A stretch of DNA of 64,000 nucleotides from an uncultured Halieaceae bacterium (GTDB lineage: Bacteria > Pseudomonadota > Gammaproteobacteria > Pseudomonadales > Halieaceae), in contig CALJGI010000004.1 of NCBI GenBank assembly GCA_938074045.1, forward strand, positions 482,093 through 546,092. Reading direction: 5' to 3'. The position numbers and the translations under genes are program-made. A model generated the notes under the pieces. It was not told the origin of the DNA. It made no database searches and saw nothing but the letters and a program-made list of their open reading frames with translations. Positions 46,985-54,631 of the stretch are shown here, one piece after another; the stretch's first letter is position 1, and each line of letters opens with the position of its first letter.

Positions 46985-47860
46985 CTAAATTGTCAGGAGC
47001 CGGCGCAAAATACCCGATTTGCCGGTCTGCTGGGTGCGCAGGCGAAGTAATTCTGGAAGCATGAACTCGATCTGATCCGCCACCTGTTCACGCACAAGTA
47101 ACAGGTCTTTCTTGCTGTTTTTTCGTCCCGCGTAGGCAGAGAGATCTATTGCTTCGCCGAATTGGAAGTAACAGCGTTGCAGCTTCGGAAAGAGGGAGCC
47201 AAGTGCTCCAGCCGGAATCGGCGGCATCAGGTCAGGGCGGGTGTTTTCGCTGATGAGCCCGAGGCTGGTGAGTAATTTTCCCAGTCGGGTATCCGGGAGA
47301 TCCTCACCCTCTATCAGGTGGCTATAAAATTCATCGGGGCCAACAATGGCGGTTGGCATGATGGTGTAGCCGTGTTGAGCCGCCAGTCGGACGAAGCCAT
47401 AGCGGTCTTTCCACTGTAGGCTATATTTCTGCGCGGTGGTTTTGGTCGCTTCGTGAGCCCCGCCGGGAAACACCATGATGTCATCCCCGTTGCGCATGAG
47501 TGCGCTGCATACGTCGGGATGCCCGATGACACCGCCGAGTTGCAATAGTTTGCCTTCAGTGGCGTTTGTCCACAGGAAGCGATCTCCCAATCCGCGCAGA
47601 AAACGCCCGGTTTCAGCCAGCATCAGCGGGCCCATGACCAAACCGTCTAAAGCGAATAGGGAGTGGTTGCCTACGAACAAGCAGGGTTGGTCCGGCAGGT
47701 TTTCAACGTCAACAAGCACCGGGTCGAACAGGCGTCGTATCATGCGGTAGCCGAGATTTGTGGCTGGATTTTCAGGTGCCGAGACGGCCAAGGCCCTTTC
47801 AATGTGACGCGCGAGGCCCTCATCATCGAAGGGCTGGCTCTCTTTCTCAAAACGACTCAT
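46985..47860 (-). CDS. Lysophospholipid acyltransferase-like protein
   Basis: The protein of 291 residues has acyltransferase motifs: the acceptor motif as FVGNHSLFALD, the GDRFLW region, and FPGGAHEATK, matching block III of the PlsC/MGAT-like families. It probably adds an acyl chain to a lysolipid at the inner membrane. The His-to-Asp spacing is one residue longer than in the standard HX4D motif, as in the MGAT-like branch. The ATG at 47860 is chosen because conserved sequence begins soon after; the frame is open to 48040 but that part has no family likeness. It precedes the asparaginase-like gene by about 20 bases. Confidence 0.75.
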   Translation of the reverse strand: MSRFEKESQPFDDEGLARHIERALAVSAPENPATNLGYRMIRRLFDPVLVDVENLPDQPCLFVGNHSLFALDGLVMGPLMLAETGRFLRGLGDRFLWTNATEGKLLQLGGVIGHPDVCSALMRNGDDIMVFPGGAHEATKTTAQKYSLQWKDRYGFVRLAAQHGYTIMPTAIVGPDEFYSHLIEGEDLPDTRLGKLLTSLGLISENTRPDLMPPIPAGALGSLFPKLQRCYFQFGEAIDLSAYAGRKNSKKDLLLVREQVADQIEFMLPELLRLRTQQTGKSGILRRLLTI

Positions 47861-48058
47861 TAAAATAACTATCTCTGGAAGGTCGGAGCGTGCGCGGCCG
47901 GTCATGCTACCAATTTTCGTACTCTGGGGACAGTTGGCTTGGGTATGGAAACTTAGGCTCGGAGTACACGTGTTCATTCTGACTTTTACAAAATGAATCA
48001 GGATAATTATGCTCTTTCCTCCGCTCGTCAGGCAGCCCATTGCACAAGGTTAACTGTT

Positions 48059-48817
48059 ATGTCCGAGACTATAGATTTGTTTGGTTCCACGCTGACCACC
48101 GCTTTGCGGGGTGGAACCGGCATCCGCTCGGTGGGTGCGGCACGCAAGCCCTCGCCAATGCTGCGGCTTTACGATATCGAAAATTGCCCCTTTTGCCGAT
48201 TGGCGCGGGAGGCGTTGACGGAACTTGATCTGGACGCTGAGATTTACCCGTGCCCCAAGCGAGGCGAGCGTTTTCGTCCAGTAGCTAAGAAACTCGGCGG
48301 TAAGGCTCTGTTCCCCTATCTGGTGGATGAGGGAGCAGGCGTGGCTATGTATGAGTCCATGGATATTGTGCGCTATCTCTACCAGACCTACGGTGGCGGT
48401 GAGCTGCCGCTGAAATGGCGTTTTGGCGGTCTACAGGTGCTGAGTTCTTCGCTGGCCAGTGGTGTCCGCATCAATCGCGGTATGCAGGCTATGGCGTCGC
48501 GCCAGCCTGAGCAGCGCTTGGAATTGTTCAGTTTTGAGGGAAGCCCCTATGCGCGGCGAGTAAGAGAATTGCTGTGCCAGATGGAGATTTCCTATGTGCT
48601 TCGAAACTGTGGGCGGACAAAAAAAGAGGAGTGGGTTCCACCCCTCGTGCGTGACCAGCTGGGGTTGAAACCCGACAGCGAGCTGAACAATCGACGCCTT
48701 CTACTTGAGCGGGAAGGACGTATAGGTATTCCTTATTTATATGACGCCAATACGGATACCGGCATGTTCGAGTCCGCGGACATCATTGACTATTTAAAGG
48801 CCGAATACGCGGCCTGA
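48059..48817 (+). CDS. Tandem thioredoxin-fold glutathione S-transferase-like protein
   Basis: The 252-residue protein consists of two GST N-terminal (thioredoxin-fold) domains and lacks the helical C-terminal domain of a normal GST. The first has a glutaredoxin-like CPFC at residues 43-46 (YDIENCPFCRLAREAL) and ends with the ALFPYLVDEG/YESMDIV glutathione-site pattern; the second begins near residue 164 (FSFEGSPYARRVRELL) with the cysteines replaced and ends with GIPYLYD/MFESADIIDYL. The ATG at 48059 fits the domain start. It precedes the zinc alcohol dehydrogenase by 16 bases, suggesting one transcript. Confidence 0.8.
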   Translation: MSETIDLFGSTLTTALRGGTGIRSVGAARKPSPMLRLYDIENCPFCRLAREALTELDLDAEIYPCPKRGERFRPVAKKLGGKALFPYLVDEGAGVAMYESMDIVRYLYQTYGGGELPLKWRFGGLQVLSSSLASGVRINRGMQAMASRQPEQRLELFSFEGSPYARRVRELLCQMEISYVLRNCGRTKKEEWVPPLVRDQLGLKPDSELNNRRLLLEREGRIGIPYLYDANTDTGMFESADIIDYLKAEYAA

Positions 48818-48833
48818 AAAGCAGGAGAAAGAC

Positions 48834-49943
48834 ATGAGAGCAGCTGTTTTTGAAGCACCGGGTGAGCCGTTGAAGGTCTACGATGATGTCGACATCATTG
48901 AACCGAGGGCAGGTGAGGTGCGGGTGAAGGTGAAGCACTGCGGCATCTGCCACTCAGATTTAAGTATGACAAATGGCGTCATGCCGTTTATGGGTATGCC
49001 CGTTATCCTGGGTCACGAAGCGGCGGGGGTGGTTGAGTCCATCGGCGAGGGAGTCTCGATGGTAAGTCCGGGTGATCATGTGGTTCTCACGCCGGTGGCG
49101 CCTTGCGGTGATTGTTATTTCTGTAGTCGCGAAGAGCACAGTCTTTGCGTCAATGGCATGTCCATTCTCACCAACACCCTGTCCGATGGTGAAACCGGCT
49201 TGTCCCGCGATGGTAATCCCATACTGCGTGGTGTGGGTCTCGGTGCCTTCGCCGAGTATGTGATCGTGCCAGAAACCGGTGCGATAAAGGTAGACGCGGA
49301 TGTACCTCTCGATACCGTGTGTGTGATCGGTTGTGCGCTGCAAACCGGTGTAGGGGCAGTGCTGAATACTGCTGCGGTGGAGGCTGGTGCGACTGTTGTG
49401 ATAATGGGTGCCGGAGGTATCGGTATTGCAGCCATACAGGGTGCCCGAATAGCCGGCGCTTCTACCATACTGGTGTCCGACCCTGTCCCGGCCCGCCGTG
49501 AAACCGCGATGGCATTCGGAGCAACACATGTTATTGATCCGCTGACAGAGGACCTCCATGCGCGCTGCCTGGAATTGACCAATAACATCGGCATGGACTA
49601 TGCATTTGAAACCGCGGGTGTGGCCAAGCTTATCGAACAGGGTATTCTGGTGGTTCGCCAGGGAGGTTCAGTTATTTGTGTGGGTGCTCCTCCACTGGAT
49701 GACGGCATTGAGATACCGAACGTCGTCACTTACGCGATATCAGGTAAGAAATTGTGTGGCTGTATGTTGGGTAGCAGCAATTCACCACGCGACATACCGC
49801 GACTGGTGGAGTTTTGGAAAGAGGGAAAACTGGATCTGGAGGGTATGATCACCCAGCGACTGCCCCTGGCGGAAATCAACAAGGGCTTTGCTGATTTGAC
49901 CCACAGCCGTGGCATCAGAACCGTAATTGACCTGGAAACCTGA
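48834..49943 (+). CDS. Zinc-dependent alcohol dehydrogenase (MDR family)
   Basis: A 369-residue enzyme with the catalytic zinc site in KHCGICHSDLS and GHEAAGVV, the structural zinc cluster around CGDCYFCSREEHSLC, and the NAD-binding turn MGAGGIGIAAIQGA. It is not a class III enzyme (the FGGARGRTD signature is missing); substrate could be an aryl, allylic or short-chain alcohol. AGGAGA precedes the ATG by about 8 bases. A strong terminator lies 60 bases past the stop, ending the GST-ADH unit. Confidence 0.88.
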   Translation: MRAAVFEAPGEPLKVYDDVDIIEPRAGEVRVKVKHCGICHSDLSMTNGVMPFMGMPVILGHEAAGVVESIGEGVSMVSPGDHVVLTPVAPCGDCYFCSREEHSLCVNGMSILTNTLSDGETGLSRDGNPILRGVGLGAFAEYVIVPETGAIKVDADVPLDTVCVIGCALQTGVGAVLNTAAVEAGATVVIMGAGGIGIAAIQGARIAGASTILVSDPVPARRETAMAFGATHVIDPLTEDLHARCLELTNNIGMDYAFETAGVAKLIEQGILVVRQGGSVICVGAPPLDDGIEIPNVVTYAISGKKLCGCMLGSSNSPRDIPRLVEFWKEGKLDLEGMITQRLPLAEINKGFADLTHSRGIRTVIDLET

Positions 49944-50002
49944 TGGCAATATGACGCTGGCGATGTGAAATAAGTCACAGAGGTCATAACTCTCAAACTA
50001 AT

Positions 50003-50030
50003 GGCGGCTGTTAGAATAGCCGCCTTTTTT
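50003..50030 (+). terminator. Strong rho-independent terminator
   Basis: GGCGGCT (50003-50009) and AGCCGCC (50018-50024) form a perfect seven-pair GC-rich stem with an eight-base loop, followed at once by six T bases (50025-50030). It ends the GST-alcohol dehydrogenase transcript, just before the DUF481 gene. Confidence 0.85.
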
Positions 50031-50075
50031 GTGCCCCGTCATCAGGACGGAGCAGCCAGTTGTTGGGAGATTGTC

Positions 50076-50798
50076 ATGAAAATATTGTCTATACGGAAAG
50101 TTGCCTACATCGGTGTTTTGGTGAGCGCGGCCGGCCAGGTTGCAGCGGAGGAGCCTGCGCGGGACTGGGACGCCAGTGTGTCCCTTGGTTATGTTGGAAC
50201 CTCGGGCAATACCGAGACGGAAACCTTCAATACGGAGGCCCTGGTGACTTACCGCACAGTCAACTGGGTGCACAACGCCAAGTTTCAGGCGCTGGGCTCC
50301 AACAAGGACGGTGAGGTTGACGCGGAGCGATACTATCTCGAAGACAAGTCAGACTATGGCCTGGAAGATGACGCCTATTTGTTTGGCAAGTTCACTTACA
50401 CGGATGATCGATTCAGCGGATTTGATTCCCAGACTTCAGTCTCCGGTGGCTATGGGCGTCATTTTCTGAAAGGTGATGGTCTGGATCTGCAGGGATATGT
50501 CGGTGCCGGTTATCGGCAGAACGATGTGCGTGATGGCGACTCGATAGATGAAACGATTGTTACACTTGGTCAGGAATTGAAGTGGACCATCAGTGAGTCG
50601 TCTTCGCTGGTGCAGACGCTCTCTTCCGAGATCGGTGAGGACACGACCGTCACCAAGTTTGCCATCGGATTGGAAAGCAATATCATCGGTAACATTGCGA
50701 CCAAGATCGCATTCGAGGCACGTAATATTTCTGATGTACCTGAGGGTACCGAAGAGACGGATACTTTGACCAGCGTAAGTCTGGTCTACACGTTTTAG
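50076..50798 (+). CDS. DUF481 outer-membrane protein (YdiY-like)
   Basis: The 240-residue product has a signal peptide (about residues 1-24, cleaved near VAAEEP) and then alternating, Tyr- and Gly-rich strands with Asp/Thr turns, ending in LVYTF, a C-terminal aromatic as in outer-membrane barrels. The segments SLGYVGTSGNTETETFN and YGRHFLKGDGL are typical of the DUF481/YdiY family, described as salt-induced outer-membrane proteins; function unknown. The ATG at 50076 opens the signal peptide; an in-frame start at 50001 would add 25 residues encoded by the terminator. Confidence 0.8.
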   Translation: MKILSIRKVAYIGVLVSAAGQVAAEEPARDWDASVSLGYVGTSGNTETETFNTEALVTYRTVNWVHNAKFQALGSNKDGEVDAERYYLEDKSDYGLEDDAYLFGKFTYTDDRFSGFDSQTSVSGGYGRHFLKGDGLDLQGYVGAGYRQNDVRDGDSIDETIVTLGQELKWTISESSSLVQTLSSEIGEDTTVTKFAIGLESNIIGNIATKIAFEARNISDVPEGTEETDTLTSVSLVYTF

Positions 50799-50822
50799 TT
50801 GAAGAGACGTCTCCGCATGGTT

Positions 50823-51665
50823 TCACCCCTGGTAGCGCGTAGTCTTCAGGCTATCCTTAACCTGACGTAGCTGGTCGGAGAATGCCGGACCTTTGTGGAT
50901 GGCCAGCTTTGTTGCCAACACATCAAACAGCACCAGTTGTGCTATGCGTGAAGTCATCGGCGTGTAGAGATCGGTGTCTTCCTCGCTAGCCACAGGGAGT
51001 ACAAGGTCGCAGTGCCCTGTGAGTGGTGTGCCCGGTGTTGTGATCCCGATCACGGTGGCGCCAGCACAGGCTCCCAGCTCAGCAACCTCCACGGTCGCCA
51101 TTGTGCGCCCTGTGTAGCTTATACAAATCAAGCAGTCTTCACCCGTAAGACTTGCTGTTGTCATGCGTTGGTTGATGACGTCGGTGTGTGCAATTACGGG
51201 GGTCCCAAAGCGCAGTAGCTTGTGCTGGGCATCCAGCGCTACTGAAGCTGAAGCACCGAGCCCACACAGTACTATTGAGCGTGCGCTACCCAGTATTTGC
51301 ACCGCTCTATCAATGGTTGCAACGTCGATTTGATTTTGTGCGCGTACCAGTGTGGCGCGGGTAGCGTCGAAGATTTTGTCGATGATATGCCGGCTGGAGT
51401 CGTCGGGATCAATGTCTTGAGTGATGCCGGGTTGACGTCGACCGAGCTCCGCCGCCAGCGCCAGCTTGAAGTCAGGGAAACCCTTGCGTCCCAATCCCGT
51501 GCAAAAGCGGTTTACTGTGGGCTCGCTAACGCCTACCGCTCCGGCCAGGGTCGCTATTGACATAGACAGCACCGACTCTGGCTCCGCCGTAATGTAGGCG
51601 GCAATCTTTCTCGCAGATTTGCTGCGGCGAGCTTCTACATCTGCAAGATCGGCTAGCAGTGTCAT
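50823..51665 (-). CDS. hexR: HexR-like RpiR-family regulator
   Basis: The 280-residue protein has an N-terminal RpiR helix-turn-helix (about residues 35-62, ATLAGAVGVSEPTVNRFC) and a C-terminal SIS sugar-phosphate domain (about 125-255, LCGLGASASVALDAQHKLL and ICISYTGRT). HexR represses ED and related genes and is released by 2-keto-3-deoxy-6-phosphogluconate. The divergent neighbour is eda, whose substrate is that ligand, which supports the name. Two HexR-like boxes lie in the 239-base gap, one just upstream of its own start, suggesting autoregulation. Confidence 0.85.
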   Translation of the reverse strand: MTLLADLADVEARRSKSARKIAAYITAEPESVLSMSIATLAGAVGVSEPTVNRFCTGLGRKGFPDFKLALAAELGRRQPGITQDIDPDDSSRHIIDKIFDATRATLVRAQNQIDVATIDRAVQILGSARSIVLCGLGASASVALDAQHKLLRFGTPVIAHTDVINQRMTTASLTGEDCLICISYTGRTMATVEVAELGACAGATVIGITTPGTPLTGHCDLVLPVASEEDTDLYTPMTSRIAQLVLFDVLATKLAIHKGPAFSDQLRQVKDSLKTTRYQG

Positions 51666-51689
51666 CGTGGGCGTCTCAATTCCGGACCA

Positions 51690-51714
51690 TGTAATAAAAT
51701 CTAATAAAATTACA
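51690..51714. promoter_or_regulatory. HexR-like operator next to hexR
   Basis: An AT-rich stretch begins with TGTAAT and ends with ATTACA, inverted ends 25 bases apart. Within it, 51700-51714 matches the described HexR consensus (TGTAATTAAATTACA) at 13 of 15 positions; 51690-51704 matches at 11. It lies about 25-50 bases before the hexR start, fit for autoregulation. A weaker TGTAA/TTAC half-site pair lies near 51744-51757. Confidence 0.55.
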
Positions 51715-51883
51715 TAAATTATACAAGGCTTGAGTACGATATTTGTAAGATTTTACTTCAAGGTCGACGTATTTTGTCCAATTATTCGCAATAAATGACG
51801 CTTTTATGCGGTATTTTTTTTCAACCTACTGTCAGCCTCGTGAATGTTGCGTTTATGTCATTCTCGGTGTATCTTCCTCAAAA

Positions 51884-51898
51884 CGTAATAAAATTACA
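51884..51898. promoter_or_regulatory. HexR-like operator at the eda start
   Basis: The 15 bases CGTAATAAAATTACA match the HexR consensus at 13 of 15 positions (differences at 1 and 7). The box ends 6 bases before the eda ATG, where a ribosome site would normally be; no Shine-Dalgarno sequence is visible. Confidence 0.6.
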
Positions 51899-51904
51899 TT
51901 TACT

Positions 51905-52513
51905 ATGAAATCACTGATTGAACATGCCCGTGTACTCCCCGTTGTTACTCCCCTGGATGTGGCAACCACGCTGCAGTTGACTGAAAGTCTGGTTGCAGGG
52001 GGAATGAATGCCATCGAACTCACTCTTCGCCGGGAGAGCGCGCTGGAATGCATACAGGCGGTGAAATCCGCTTTCCCGGAAGTATTGGTTGCTGCTGGAA
52101 CTGTAACCAACGCCTTGGAACTGCGCGCCGCCATGGCTGCTGGTGCGGACATGTGTGTGAGCCCGGGACTGACAGCTGCATTGCTGCAGGCGGCGCAGGA
52201 TGATGCAGCGCCGTTATTGCCTGGAGTCGCGACCGCCTCTGAAGTTATGATCGGGCGTGACTTTGGTTTCAATCATTTTAAGTTGTTTCCCGCGGTCGCC
52301 GTTGGCGGGGTAAAGTTACTGAAATCCCTGCACGGCCCGTTCCCAGATATCATGTTTTGTCCTACAGGAGGGTTGAATAGAGACAACTTCAGAGAGTTCC
52401 TGGCGCTGGACAATGTGATCTGTTGCGGTGGTTCATGGATGGTTGCTGACGAGCTTGTGGAGCAGGGTCGTTGGGGTGAGATTGAACAGCTGGCGCGCGA
52501 GGCGATGCAATGA
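51905..52513 (+). CDS. eda: 2-dehydro-3-deoxy-6-phosphogluconate aldolase
   Basis: The 202-residue class I aldolase splits 2-keto-3-deoxy-6-phosphogluconate into pyruvate and glyceraldehyde-3-phosphate, the final ED reaction. Lys126 in HFKLFPA forms the Schiff base; the acid Glu39 is in AIELTLR, and AGTV and CPTGG form the phosphate and substrate loops. The ATG at 51905 gives the usual N-terminus (SLIEHARVLPVV), but no ribosome site is visible before it, because a HexR-like box occupies that place. It heads the ED cluster and is divergent from hexR. Confidence 0.93.
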   Translation: MKSLIEHARVLPVVTPLDVATTLQLTESLVAGGMNAIELTLRRESALECIQAVKSAFPEVLVAAGTVTNALELRAAMAAGADMCVSPGLTAALLQAAQDDAAPLLPGVATASEVMIGRDFGFNHFKLFPAVAVGGVKLLKSLHGPFPDIMFCPTGGLNRDNFREFLALDNVICCGGSWMVADELVEQGRWGEIEQLAREAMQ

Positions 52514-52549
52514 ACTGGATAATTATTGAAGCTATCAGGAGGGGCGATC

Positions 52550-53572
52550 ATGAATAGCAGGAGACCAATCAGGATTGGATTGATGGGATTTGGGCGTACC
52601 GGGAGACAGATATTTGAATTTGCTTCCCGTTGTGATGATCTTGAGATTGTGGCGATAGCAGATATTGGTGACCCCAAGATACTTCACTACTTGCTGTGCT
52701 CAGAATTGAAAGACAGCAATCGGCACCGCCTCGAAGGCAACTTTATGGTCAACGAGCGCACTCGGGCGCGTATGATGCCGATTGATCGGCCCGCTGAAAT
52801 GCCCTGGGATGTGTTTGGCGTCGATATTGTGATTGATGCGACGGGTAAATACCGCGAGCGACATTTTATGGAGGATCACCTGGAAAATGGTGCGCCCCGG
52901 GTTCTGCTGCGCACGCTGCCCACTGATGACATTGATCGCATTGTTATTCCCGGGATCAATGGTGATGCCATCGAGCGTGGTGACCGTATGATCTCCGCTT
53001 CTTCCGGCACCACCGCTGCTCTCTGTCTTTTACTTCATATCTTGAGCTCGAAGTTCTCGATCAAGTGCGCCAGTATGACGACCGTTCATTCCTACACCAG
53101 CGACCAGGCATTGCAGGATTATGCGGGTAGCGATTTTCGTCGCAGTCGTTCCGCCGCTGAGAATATTATTCCGAACACTCATGAAGCTGGATTGTGGTTG
53201 GATAAAATCCTGCCACAATTTTCCGGACGGGTGCTCACCTCAACGCTCAATGTCCCTATTCACGAGGGCTGTTTGCTCGATGTCAATCTTGTAATGGAAG
53301 ATTGCGCGGTAGAGGCCGAGGATATCAATACGTTGATGCGCCAAAGTGTCAGTCAGTTTCCCGGTGTGGTCGATGTGGCAGAAGACCCCATTGTTTCCTC
53401 TGACGTTATCGGTAATTCTCATTCACTGTTGTTCGATCTGAAGGGAACAATCAAGGCGGGTTCGAATATTATCAAAACCCTGAGCTGGTACGAGAACCTT
53501 GGGCATGCGGCACGGCTGCTGGATGTGGTGCGCTTATATAATCATCTCGACGGCATAGAGGAGGTGGCGTAA
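52550..53572 (+). CDS. GAPDH homologue lacking the catalytic cysteine
   Basis: The 340-residue protein is a full-length relative of glyceraldehyde-3-phosphate dehydrogenase. It keeps the NAD-binding start (IGLMGFGRTGRQIF), the His180 base (TTVHSYTSDQ), and the SSDVIGNSHSLLFD block. But the active-site segment reads SASSGTTAAL: Gly153 stands where the catalytic Cys of SNASCTTNC belongs, and the RVPVP arginine segment reads NVPIH. The Cys-to-His spacing of 27 residues equals that of the neighbouring gap product, so the alignment is safe. It cannot act as a normal phosphorylating dehydrogenase. AGGAGGGG precedes the ATG at 52550, and the stop overlaps the gap start. A regulatory or scaffold role is inference. 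Confidence 0.85.
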   Translation: MNSRRPIRIGLMGFGRTGRQIFEFASRCDDLEIVAIADIGDPKILHYLLCSELKDSNRHRLEGNFMVNERTRARMMPIDRPAEMPWDVFGVDIVIDATGKYRERHFMEDHLENGAPRVLLRTLPTDDIDRIVIPGINGDAIERGDRMISASSGTTAALCLLLHILSSKFSIKCASMTTVHSYTSDQALQDYAGSDFRRSRSAAENIIPNTHEAGLWLDKILPQFSGRVLTSTLNVPIHEGCLLDVNLVMEDCAVEAEDINTLMRQSVSQFPGVVDVAEDPIVSSDVIGNSHSLLFDLKGTIKAGSNIIKTLSWYENLGHAARLLDVVRLYNHLDGIEEVA

Positions 53573-54567
53573 TGCGAGTAGCCATTAATGGATTCGGTCG
53601 TATTGGCCGCTCAGTATTCCGCATACTCGACGATGTCGAAGGTATCGATGTTGTTGCCATAAACGATCTGTTTGATCCGGATGCACTGCGGTATCTGTTG
53701 AACTACGATACGGTGATGGGACCCTTTGGCAAGAGCCTCACGCTGGAGGACGGTCACTTCGTGACACCAAAGGGGCGCGTGTTACTGGTTAACGAGCGTG
53801 ACCCCTCGGCTTTGCCCTGGGGGGAATTGGGAATTGATGCAGTGGTTGAAGCCACGGGCGCATTCCGCAAGCGCGCCCAACTTGAGCAGCATCTGGCCGC
53901 CGGCGCGAGCCGGGTGATTCTTACTGTCCCCGCCGCTGAACCGATTGATTACACGGTAGTCCTGGGGGTAAACGATACCGGTCTGCAATCAGAACACCGA
54001 ATAATCTCCAATGCCAGTTGTACCACCAATTGTCTCGCCCCCATGGCTCGCGTGCTGAACGACAATTTCGGCATCGTCGAGGGTGTCATCAACACGGTTC
54101 ACGCCTATACCAATGATCAGCGTCTCGCCGATGTGCCTCACTCTGACTGGCGTCGTTCGAGGGCGGCGGCGGAAAATATTATTCCGACGTCGACTGGTGC
54201 AGCCAAGGCTGTTGGTGAGGTACTGCCCGAACTCCAGGGTAAGTTACATGGCATTGCTGCACGTGTACCCGTGCCCGACGGCTCCGTGGTTGATTTCTTT
54301 GTGACCCTGGAGAGTAGCGTAACGGCAGATGATATACATGCAGCGGTGCGCGAGGCAGCGCTGGGGGATCTCGCTGATATTCTGGAATACAGCGAACGCC
54401 CCATAGTCTCATCCGATATTATTGGAAACTCCCATTCCTCCATTTATGACGCGGGCTTTACCGGTGTAACCGGCGGCCATCATGTGCGTGTGCTGAATTG
54501 GTACGACAACGAATGGGGATATTCCAGCCGTGTCTGTGATCTGCTGGCCAGAATTGGTCGCTGGTGA
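53572..54567 (+). CDS. gap: Type I glyceraldehyde-3-phosphate dehydrogenase
   Basis: The 331-residue enzyme has the NAD-binding INGFGRIGR start, the catalytic Cys150 in SNASCTTNCLAP and His177 in NTVHAYTNDQ, and the RVPVPDGS segment with the phosphate-binding arginine. It oxidises the glyceraldehyde-3-phosphate produced by eda. ATG overlaps the stop of the cysteine-less homologue, so both are translated together. Resemblance to the homologue runs the whole length, so the pair arose by an old duplication. Confidence 0.95.
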   Translation: MRVAINGFGRIGRSVFRILDDVEGIDVVAINDLFDPDALRYLLNYDTVMGPFGKSLTLEDGHFVTPKGRVLLVNERDPSALPWGELGIDAVVEATGAFRKRAQLEQHLAAGASRVILTVPAAEPIDYTVVLGVNDTGLQSEHRIISNASCTTNCLAPMARVLNDNFGIVEGVINTVHAYTNDQRLADVPHSDWRRSRAAAENIIPTSTGAAKAVGEVLPELQGKLHGIAARVPVPDGSVVDFFVTLESSVTADDIHAAVREAALGDLADILEYSERPIVSSDIIGNSHSSIYDAGFTGVTGGHHVRVLNWYDNEWGYSSRVCDLLARIGRW

Positions 54568-54576
54568 GTTCTGTGA

Positions 54577-54612
54577 GTGATGAAAATGCATTGAAGCATG
54601 GTTTTTCGTCAC
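54577..54612 (+). other. Long hairpin in the gap-ppc gap
   Basis: GTGATGAAAA (54577-54586) pairs with TTTTCGTCAC (54603-54612) with one G-U wobble, and TGC/GCA extend the stem inside (54587-54589 with 54596-54598). No T run follows, so a processing or stability role between gap and ppc is more likely than termination. Confidence 0.45.
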
Positions 54613-54631
54613 TGGTTTGTGGTGGTGCAGT

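Noticed and set aside
50803..50816. GAGACGTCTC palindrome between the DUF481 gene and hexR as a terminator or operator
   Set aside because: A ten-base perfect palindrome has no loop and no T run, and its location between two converging gene ends gives no promoter to control.
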